A stretch of DNA of 38,361 nucleotides from Caryophanales bacterium UBA7057. Lineage in GTDB: Bacteria > Bacillota_I > Bacilli_A > RF39 > UBA660. The position numbers and the translations under genes are program-made. Below, piece after piece: positions 32,593 through 38,361 of this stretch; within the stretch, counting starts at the first letter, position 1, and every line of letters begins with the position of its first letter. The notes under the pieces were generated by a model. It did no database searches and was not told the origin of the DNA. It saw only the letters and a program-made list of their open reading frames with translations. Location: NCBI GenBank assembly GCA_002493865.1, contig DLAC01000029.1:1-38361 (forward strand), read 5' to 3'.

Positions 32593-33240
32593 ATGAAAGA
32601 AGAAGAAAAAATACTAAATCTACAAGTAAATGAAAAAAAGATAGAAGAAACTTCCAATCAAGAATATGAATTGATTCCAGAGGAACAAAGAAAACTAGCA
32701 GCCAAACAAATTTTTATTCCAAGTCCAAAAGAACCTGGAAAAGTTCGATTAAATGGTAGAATTTATGGAATTTTTATTGATCAATCCATTCTTTGTAGTA
32801 AGGTTGGATTGGTATTGGGAGCTCCTGTTAAAGTATTCAGACAAGGTGAAGAAAATGCTTCTTTTAATCAATCTTTCTTAAGACAAAATTTCTTTGAACT
32901 TACTGGTTTTCCTGCTTACTGGGATAATTTGCAATGTTTGTTAGACTATGTTGCTACTTATATGTATGGAAAAAGACAAGGGCATTCCTATGATTCCTTT
33001 ACAGAACGTAAAGTAAGAACTTTATATAGTCAAATTGATTTTAGATTAAAAGGGGCGTTAGAAATTGCTTTAAAGAATAATAGAACTAATCAAATTATTT
33101 CTACTGAATATAAAAATAGAATTCATGAATATAAATGTATAATGTTTCAAGAAATGAGTACTAATCTAATAGAAGTGGTTAGCCCTGCTTCTAAAAAGAA
33201 ATCCTTTTCTTCTACTTGTGGATTCACAAAGTTAAAGTAA
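32593..33240 (+). CDS. Uncharacterised 215-aa protein
   Basis: A soluble protein with an acidic N-terminal 40 residues and a basic C terminus. The middle holds RLNGRIYGIFIDQSILCSKVGLVLG, then GFPAYWDNLQCLLDYVATYMYGKRQG and a helical segment (RKVRTLYSQIDFRLKGALEIALKNN). No family is recognised. The ATG at 32593 follows GAGGGAAAG; an upstream in-frame start has no ribosome site and would read through AT-rich leader. It stands alone, diverging from RNase J and ending in a strong terminator. Confidence 0.75.
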   Translation: MKEEEKILNLQVNEKKIEETSNQEYELIPEEQRKLAAKQIFIPSPKEPGKVRLNGRIYGIFIDQSILCSKVGLVLGAPVKVFRQGEENASFNQSFLRQNFFELTGFPAYWDNLQCLLDYVATYMYGKRQGHSYDSFTERKVRTLYSQIDFRLKGALEIALKNNRTNQIISTEYKNRIHEYKCIMFQEMSTNLIEVVSPASKKKSFSSTCGFTKLK

Positions 33241-33277
33241 TTATGCTCGATTGGACGAAGTTATTATATGAATTATG

Positions 33278-33309
33278 AAAAAATAGGTATCGTTTGATAT
33301 CTATTTTTT
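33278..33309 (+). terminator. Terminator after the 215-aa gene
   Basis: A 14-bp stem joins AAAAAATAGGTATC and GATATCTATTTTTT (one G-U pair) with loop GTTT and a T-run. Confidence 0.75.
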
Positions 33310-33469
33310 AGTTTTAGAAAATTTTAGATTTTAGTAGGTGTCCTTATTTTTAGAAGAGCGAAGATTCATACTTATGATTACTTCACTTTTCTTTTTGTTT
33401 TATGTAGTAATTTTATGGATACTTTGTTATAATGTAGTATAGATGATGAAGTATCTAACAGGAGGATTT

Positions 33470-34609
33470 ATGGGACTATTTAGTAAAATAAAAGATATGT
33501 TTAAAACATCTTCAGTGTCTAATGAAGAAGGATTAGATAGTGAAGTGATGCGACAAGAAACGGAAGAAAAAAGTGAAAACTTTACTTCAGAAATTGTCGA
33601 AAATAAGAACACAGAATCTAAGAAAATAAATAAAAATAAGATAGAAGCACCTGTGAAGGAAAGAACTGTTTCTAATGTCAATCAAGATGTCAAGGTATAC
33701 GAAAAGGGACTTACAAAGACGCGAAAGAGCTTTGTGTCAAATTTAATTGGGTTGACATCTCGCTATCAAAAAATTACAGACGAATATTTCGATGAATTAG
33801 AAGAAATTTTAATTATGGCAGATATTGGTGTAAATACAGTGATGAGTTTTATGGATCGATTAAGAGATCGTGTGAGAAAAGAAAAACTAGAAAATCCAGA
33901 AGATTTAAAGGAAATTATTGTCGATGAATTATTTATCATTTATGTCGATGATAGTATTCTAACCAATAAAATTAATTATGCAGAAAGTGGTCCTACCGTT
34001 TTATTATTTGTTGGAGTCAATGGTGTAGGGAAAACGACAACGATTGGAAAGCTTGCTTGGAAACTCAAAAATGAAGGTAAAAAAGTTCTATTAGTGGGAG
34101 GAGATACTTTCCGTGCAGGCGCTACGAAACAATTAGAAGAATGGAGCGAGCGCGTCGATGTTGGTTTTGTTGGGAAAGAGGAAGGCAGTGATCCTGCATC
34201 TGTTGTTTTTGACGGACTTAAAAAAGCAAAAGAAGAATCTTATGATGTTGTTTTAATCGATACGGCAGGACGTCTTCAAAATCGGGTAAACTTAATGAAT
34301 GAGTTAGAAAAAATCAATCGAATTATCGGACGTGAAATTCCTGATGCCCCTCATGAAACACTTTTGATTATTGATGCGACTACGGGTCAAAATGGAATCA
34401 GCCAAGCTAAAAAGTTTAAAGAAATCACCAATATTACAGGAATTGTTTTAACAAAACTAGATGGAACTGCCAAAGGTGGTATCGTTCTTGCAATCAAAGA
34501 AGAAGTAATGCTTCCCGTCAAATATATTGGACTCGGAGAAGCCAAAGAAGATTTGCAATCCTTCGATATTGAAAAATATATCTATGGACTATTTAAAGAC
34601 ATGATGTAG
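33470..34609 (+). CDS. ftsY: Signal recognition particle receptor FtsY
   Basis: FtsY docks ribosome-SRP complexes at the membrane with Ffh. The 379-aa GTPase has a charged N-terminal A-like region (about 1-90), then the NG domain: GVNGVGKTTTIGKLA (P-loop), DTFRAGATKQLE, DTAGR and TKLDGTAKGG. The ATG at 33470, GGAGG 4-9 nt upstream, is preferred over an in-frame start at 33443 that lacks one. A TATAAT at 33428 may be its promoter. Confidence 0.97.
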   Translation: MGLFSKIKDMFKTSSVSNEEGLDSEVMRQETEEKSENFTSEIVENKNTESKKINKNKIEAPVKERTVSNVNQDVKVYEKGLTKTRKSFVSNLIGLTSRYQKITDEYFDELEEILIMADIGVNTVMSFMDRLRDRVRKEKLENPEDLKEIIVDELFIIYVDDSILTNKINYAESGPTVLLFVGVNGVGKTTTIGKLAWKLKNEGKKVLLVGGDTFRAGATKQLEEWSERVDVGFVGKEEGSDPASVVFDGLKKAKEESYDVVLIDTAGRLQNRVNLMNELEKINRIIGREIPDAPHETLLIIDATTGQNGISQAKKFKEITNITGIVLTKLDGTAKGGIVLAIKEEVMLPVKYIGLGEAKEDLQSFDIEKYIYGLFKDMM

Positions 34610-34618
34610 GAGGAGTTT

Positions 34619-34909
34619 ATGGATAAGAAAATATATTTAAACAACTTATATGATTATTATTCACTCCTTTTTACTGAGAAGCAAAGAGAGTACTTTGAAG
34701 CATATTATTTTGATGACTTATCTCTTGGAGAAATTGCTGAAAATAGTAATGTAAGTCGAAATGCTGTTCATGGACAAATTAAAATTGTAGAAGAAAAACT
34801 AGAATTTTATGAGAGTACACTTCATTTATATGAAAAAGCAGAAAAAATTCGCCATTTGATAGAAAATGCTCCATCTGATATCAAGAAACAATTAGAAGAA
34901 TTAATTTAA
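34619..34909 (+). CDS. ylxM: SRP-associated HTH protein YlxM
   Basis: The 96-aa protein has the YlxM/p13 pattern: EKQREYFEAYYFDDLSLGEIAENSNVSRNAVHGQI, a sigma-factor-like helix-turn-helix, followed by a C-terminal coiled coil (about 50-80). YlxM helps the SRP pathway and usually precedes ffh. Here it lies 9 nt after ftsY and ffh is not next to it, so the operon has been rearranged or split. Confidence 0.9.
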   Translation: MDKKIYLNNLYDYYSLLFTEKQREYFEAYYFDDLSLGEIAENSNVSRNAVHGQIKIVEEKLEFYESTLHLYEKAEKIRHLIENAPSDIKKQLEELI

Positions 34910-34936
34910 GTAATAGAATTAAAGGGGAAATGTAAG

Positions 34937-36691
34937 ATGTTTGAGAAAATTATATATATTGGGGATTATGATGCTGAAATTAAACTTGCCAATCGTGGTG
35001 CGATTGAGTCTGATATTATGAATATGCCTCTAATTTTACAGGATAGTGAAAAAACAATTTTAGCAGAGGTGAAAGATTTACTTGCCGACTCTGTAAAAGT
35101 AAAACTGTTAGGTCAGATTTCAGATGGGAAGTTTATTGGAGGAGTTTTAAAGAAACCTAGTTTGAATGCATCTATTCGTACGTTAACAGTAGAAGAACTA
35201 TCTTTAATTGTTGGAAATCCAGGATTTGGCTTGATGGAACTTGGAATTAGTCCGTTTTATGCAAATAAAAAGGTATACACTAGTATCAATGAATTGTTTA
35301 GTACCCATATGTGTATTTTTGGAAATACTGGTGGTGGAAAAAGTTGTGGGGTTGCAAGAACGATTCAAAATGTTTTCTATAATCCAGAGTTTGTTCCTTT
35401 TAAGTCTAATTTTCTGATTTTTGATTCCTCTGGAGAATACTTTACCGCTTTTTCTAAAATTAATGAGGTGAATCCAAACTATCATTTCCGCTTTTTTACA
35501 ACGAATCCAAATAATGCACATCAAGGAGAGCTTTTAAGTATTCCTATCTGGCTATTAAATATGGAAGATATTGCTTTACTACTGTCTGCAAATACGCATA
35601 CACAGCTTTCTATTATTGAAAAAATGATGAAATTAGTTAAAATATTTTCTCAATCTGATGGAGAGGCACTGGATTATAAAAACCATTTAATTGCCAATGC
35701 CATTATGACAATCCTTTATTCTAATCAGGGATCCGCTAGTAAAAGGGATGAAATTTTCTCTATTTTTAATACTTGCCCAACCAATGAATTTAATTTGAAT
35801 GCCACCGTTCAAGGAATTGGTTATACTCGGAAATTACAAGAATGTTTCTTGATTGATTCGAATGATCAATTTTCAGAAAGGGTTCTTTTAACAGAATATT
35901 TGGCTAAGTTTATTAAACCAGAACTCAATCAATATGAACCAACAGAAGTGAAGTATTTTACTTTAACTGATATGGAAAATGCTTTAAACTTTGCCTTAAT
36001 TAGTGAAGGCTGGTTAAGAAATGAAAACGTTTATGCAGATGCAATTACTTTAAAAGTAAAACTTCATGATTTAGTGATTGGTCCTTATGCGAAATTTTTT
36101 GAATATAAAGACTTTGTTCGACTAGATCAATATATTAGTAGTTTGATTGTGAAAGATAATCAGAAATTTCAATTAATTAACATTAATTTAGAAGATGTAG
36201 ATGATGCTTTTGCCAAGTCCATTGTTAAAATTTTTACTCGTTTAATATTTGAATTATCTAGGAAAATACAACGTGGAACTCTTCCTTTTAATATTTTGTT
36301 AGAAGAAGCACATCGATATGTTCAAAATGATCAAGATGAATTCCTATTTGGATATAATATCTTTGACCGTGTGGCGAAAGAAGGAAGAAAGTATGGAGTT
36401 ATTATGGCTCTAATTTCTCAAAGACCTGTGGATTTGAGTGAAACCGTAATTTCCCAATGTAGTAATTTCTTTATATTTAAGATGAGTCACCCTAGAGATA
36501 TTGAATATATTACCAAAATGATTCCAAATATTACAGAGGATATCATTGAAAAACAGAAGACTTTACAGGTTGGAAATTGTCTTGTCTTTGGTAGTGCTTT
36601 TAGAATTCCAATTATTGTAAAGATGGAAATGCCTAATCCAATGCCACAGAGTAGTAGTTGTAATGTAGTTGAAAATTGGACGAGTCATTGA
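34937..36691 (+). CDS. HerA-like hexameric ATPase (HAS-barrel, FtsK superfamily)
   Basis: The 584-aa protein has an N-terminal HAS barrel (about 1-90), Walker A GNTGGGKS (129-136), Walker B NILLEEAH (near 451), and an arginine/sensor region SQRP near 494, followed by the GNCLVFG and IPIIVKMEMPNP strands of HerA. In archaea HerA works with the nuclease NurA in end resection; bacterial relatives act in DNA processing or in antiviral systems with Sir2 or DUF4297. No such partner is adjacent here. It lies 27 nt after ylxM and is followed by a membrane protein 14 nt later. Function is therefore uncertain. Confidence 0.88.
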   Translation: MFEKIIYIGDYDAEIKLANRGAIESDIMNMPLILQDSEKTILAEVKDLLADSVKVKLLGQISDGKFIGGVLKKPSLNASIRTLTVEELSLIVGNPGFGLMELGISPFYANKKVYTSINELFSTHMCIFGNTGGGKSCGVARTIQNVFYNPEFVPFKSNFLIFDSSGEYFTAFSKINEVNPNYHFRFFTTNPNNAHQGELLSIPIWLLNMEDIALLLSANTHTQLSIIEKMMKLVKIFSQSDGEALDYKNHLIANAIMTILYSNQGSASKRDEIFSIFNTCPTNEFNLNATVQGIGYTRKLQECFLIDSNDQFSERVLLTEYLAKFIKPELNQYEPTEVKYFTLTDMENALNFALISEGWLRNENVYADAITLKVKLHDLVIGPYAKFFEYKDFVRLDQYISSLIVKDNQKFQLININLEDVDDAFAKSIVKIFTRLIFELSRKIQRGTLPFNILLEEAHRYVQNDQDEFLFGYNIFDRVAKEGRKYGVIMALISQRPVDLSETVISQCSNFFIFKMSHPRDIEYITKMIPNITEDIIEKQKTLQVGNCLVFGSAFRIPIIVKMEMPNPMPQSSSCNVVENWTSH

Positions 36692-36705
36692 TGGGAGGAT
36701 CAAAC

Positions 36706-38112
36706 ATGAGTCAATTGTTTTTGTTAGATATTATGAAAGATTTTATTAATCCTTTAAGACCATATTGGCTTGAACTATCCATTATGGTGGGATTATTATT
36801 CTTTTTGATGTTTCTTGGTATTTGTGAGACCGCTCGAAAGTCTGGAAGACCAGCTTGGGGTGGATTTATTCCATTTTATAATCTTTATTTATTATTTGAT
36901 ATTGCTTATAGAAAAGGATGGAAATGTCTTTTACTATTAGTACCTATTTATAATATTTATGTATTATTCGCCCTTCCTTTTGCGTTAGCAAAAAAATTTA
37001 ATCACAAAACTTCTTTTGGATTTTTCTTGCTTCTATTTCCATTTGGAGGATATCCAGTACTAGGATTTGATGATAAGAAATGTGTAGATCCAATTCCTAG
37101 AAAGAAAAAGGTAGAAGTGAAGACATTAGAACAAAAGGTATTAGAAACTGTGCCTACTCCGCCGGTTAAAATTAGTGAACCTAATTTAGAGGCTGCCATC
37201 CCTATTGTGCCAGAAATGCCTTCTCCCTTGGATGTTTTAGAGTCTGAAGATATATCAAAAGTGGAGAAAAGTATTCCTGAGGTTCAAGTGGACAGTTTTA
37301 AAAGTACAAAAGATATTTCATCCACTATAGAGAATAGTTCTTCTATCTTTGATTTGGAATCTCCCTCTTTTCGTATATTAAAAGAATCCTTTGATGCTTC
37401 TTTAAAATCTATTGGAGAAACGGCAGAAAATGTTTCTAAATCACCACCTAGTGATGTAGAAAAAGTACAAGATATTTCACTGGCAGAGGAAGATAGTATT
37501 TCTTCTATGGGTACTTCTTCGTTAGTAATTGAGGAGTTAGAAGAACCCGTTTTTGAGAAAAATAAATCTATAGAGCCAACACAGCTTCCTCCAATTGAAG
37601 TAGAAGATAGTTCTTCTATCTTTGATTTAGAATCTCCCTCTTTTCGTATATTGAAAGACTCCTTTGATGCCTCTTTAAAAGATATAGAAAATAACGAAGA
37701 ATTTAAAGTTCAAAAAATAGATGTTTCAGTACCAAAAGAAAGTACTTCTCTATTTGGAAAAACAGTAACTGCTTTATTAAAAAATTCTATGGAAAATTCG
37801 TTAAAATTAGTAGATGCTAGTATTTCAAGAGAAGAACCGATGGCAGTAAAAGATATTACGATTTCAAAAGAAGAGGACAAGGCAGAAACAGTAGGTATGA
37901 GCCCTTCTTTATCAGAAACTACTGTCGAAGAAAAGACGGATGTCAATGAGGCTTTATTAGATGAGTTAACTATGATTAATGCTATGTTTGATCAAGTAGA
38001 GGAAGAGGAAAAATCTAGGAAAACTGAAATTAAGGAAGAATCTCACTCTATGGACGAAGAATCTAATGTTTTATCTAACGAAATTTCATTTATTGATTCG
38101 CTTCTTTCTTAA
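36706..38112 (+). CDS. Membrane protein with DUF5684-like N terminus and repeated acidic tail
   Basis: The 468-aa protein has three to four membrane helices in residues 20-120, with GRPAWGGFIPFYNLYLLF and LVPIYNIYVLFALPFALAKKF, the pattern of DUF5684-type small membrane proteins. The remaining ~345 residues are acidic, low-complexity and probably disordered (many Ser/Glu/Lys). They contain two copies of a 25-residue motif (SSSIFDLESPSFRILK(E/D)SF) near 210 and 301, and a final helix. It follows the HerA-like gene by 14 nt with GGGAGGAT as ribosome site. A membrane anchor with a docking tail for a partner, perhaps the ATPase, is a hypothesis only. Confidence 0.8.
   Translation: MSQLFLLDIMKDFINPLRPYWLELSIMVGLLFFLMFLGICETARKSGRPAWGGFIPFYNLYLLFDIAYRKGWKCLLLLVPIYNIYVLFALPFALAKKFNHKTSFGFFLLLFPFGGYPVLGFDDKKCVDPIPRKKKVEVKTLEQKVLETVPTPPVKISEPNLEAAIPIVPEMPSPLDVLESEDISKVEKSIPEVQVDSFKSTKDISSTIENSSSIFDLESPSFRILKESFDASLKSIGETAENVSKSPPSDVEKVQDISLAEEDSISSMGTSSLVIEELEEPVFEKNKSIEPTQLPPIEVEDSSSIFDLESPSFRILKDSFDASLKDIENNEEFKVQKIDVSVPKESTSLFGKTVTALLKNSMENSLKLVDASISREEPMAVKDITISKEEDKAETVGMSPSLSETTVEEKTDVNEALLDELTMINAMFDQVEEEEKSRKTEIKEESHSMDEESNVLSNEISFIDSLLS
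37334..37680 (+). repeat. Two 74-nt copies in the acidic-tail gene
   Basis: Copies at 37334-37407 and 37607-37680 (offset 273 nt, 91 codons, in frame) differ at only about five positions. They encode the SSIFDLESPSFRILK motif. The low divergence suggests a recent duplication or gene-conversion upkeep. Confidence 0.85.
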
Positions 38113-38139
38113 CTTTAGAGAAATTATATTCGAGTGATT

Positions 38140-38171
38140 AAAGAGTGTCCAAATTAAATTGACCTCTTTTT
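38140..38171 (+). terminator. Possible terminator after the acidic-tail gene
   Basis: AAAGAGTGTC and GACCTCTTT form a stem with one bulged base, loop 11 nt, followed by a T-run. Confidence 0.5.
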
Positions 38172-38190
38172 CGTTTTAAAATAAAAAAAA

Positions 38191-38236
38191 TTTGTCCCAT
38201 TGGTTACTTTTTAGAAATAATGTAATTAGAAGGTAA
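38191..38236 (+). promoter_or_regulatory. Second copy of the upstream element at 13120-13165
   Basis: TTTGTCC (38191-38197), a 10-nt spacer and the 29-nt block 38208-38236 are arranged exactly as upstream of the Rpn-like gene. It precedes the ATG at 38269 by 32 nt. Confidence 0.6.
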
Positions 38237-38268
38237 TTGATTTTACTTAAGTTCTAAAGGAGGGCCAT

Positions 38269-38361
38269 ATGACAAAAGAAATAGAATGTAGATTGAATTT
38301 ACCAATGAGTGATGAATATATTTATAAGTTAAGTGATAGAAAAGAAGGAGAACCATTTCCC
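38269..38361 (+). CDS. Start of an uncharacterised gene (truncated by window edge)
   Basis: Thirty-one codons are visible, beginning MTKEIECRLNLPMSDEY and running open to the window end. AAAGGAGGG precedes the ATG by 4 nt. The family cannot be named. The shared leader element suggests it may be controlled like the Rpn-like gene at 13193, and it could be another Rpn-type gene. Confidence 0.6.
   Translation, partial: MTKEIECRLNLPMSDEYIYKLSDRKEGEPFP

Noticed and set aside
34937..36691. HerA antiviral system (Sir2-HerA or DUF4297-HerA)
   Set aside because: Neither neighbour shows a Sir2, nuclease or DUF4297 pattern; one is YlxM and the other a membrane protein.
1..38361. CRISPR array, prophage, integron or tRNA/rRNA genes
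   Set aside because: No spaced direct-repeat array, phage structural genes, or tRNA/rRNA cores were seen.
1..38361. Use of TGA as tryptophan (mycoplasma code)
   Set aside because: TGG is used throughout and TGA acts as stop in several genes, for example in HAD, GDPD and the HerA-like gene.

Overview
The window comes from a low-GC, Gram-positive bacterium of the Bacillota, most likely Bacilli or an Erysipelotrichia/RF39-like gut lineage. Supporting signs are the very AT-rich DNA, strong GGAGG-type ribosome sites, a Bacillus-type (type B) RNase P RNA, and the gene set RNase Y, RNase J, GpsB, DnaD, RecU, YlxM and a class A PBP. TGG encodes tryptophan and TGA is used as a stop, so this is not a mycoplasma-type code. 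The lineage is inferred; no 16S gene is present.

Layout. 1-1856 (minus): a truncated PEP-synthase/PPDK-like ATP-grasp protein, translationally coupled to a HAD phosphatase. 1959-6181 (plus): a transposase-derived protein with an apparently leaderless start, a rhodanese lipoprotein, CCA-adding enzyme, DnaD and endonuclease III. 6197-11545 (minus): a two-gene operon for a 1242-aa and a 538-aa ankyrin/coiled-coil protein of unknown function. 11681-14023 (plus): TspO, a ZIP metal transporter and an Rpn-like nuclease. 14141-17471 (minus): recU-ponA. 17641-21531 (plus): a small ORF, a GDPD, gpsB, rnpB, a RodZ/YmfM-like protein, pgsA and recA. 21619-27200: an ABC exporter, an uncharacterised 607-aa protein, a candidate structured RNA, a MazF/PemK-like toxin-antitoxin pair and a decayed stretch. 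27264-38361: RNase Y, two paralogous Cys-rich membrane proteins, RNase J (minus), an unknown protein, ftsY-ylxM, a HerA-like ATPase, a membrane protein with an acidic repeated tail, and the start of one more gene.

The skeleton follows two blocks known from Bacillus subtilis: cca...dnaD-nth-ponA-recU...gpsB-rnpB, and ymfM-pgsA-(cinA)-recA...rny. Most unfamiliar genes sit where these blocks are interrupted: between nth and ponA (the giant/ankyrin operon and the Rpn gene) and between recA and rny (the ABC exporter, the 607-aa protein and the TA module). These interruptions are the likeliest accessory or novel parts.

The housekeeping genes cover tRNA maturation, RNA decay (RNase Y, J, P), replication initiation, base excision and recombination (Nth, RecU, RecA with a candidate SOS box), peptidoglycan synthesis (PBP1, GpsB), phospholipid synthesis (PgsA) and SRP targeting (FtsY, YlxM). 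Best candidates for something undescribed are the giant/ankyrin operon with ADP-ribosyltransferase-like features at its C terminus, the 607-aa protein, the paired WSEW/eight-cysteine membrane proteins, and the degenerate DDE protein.
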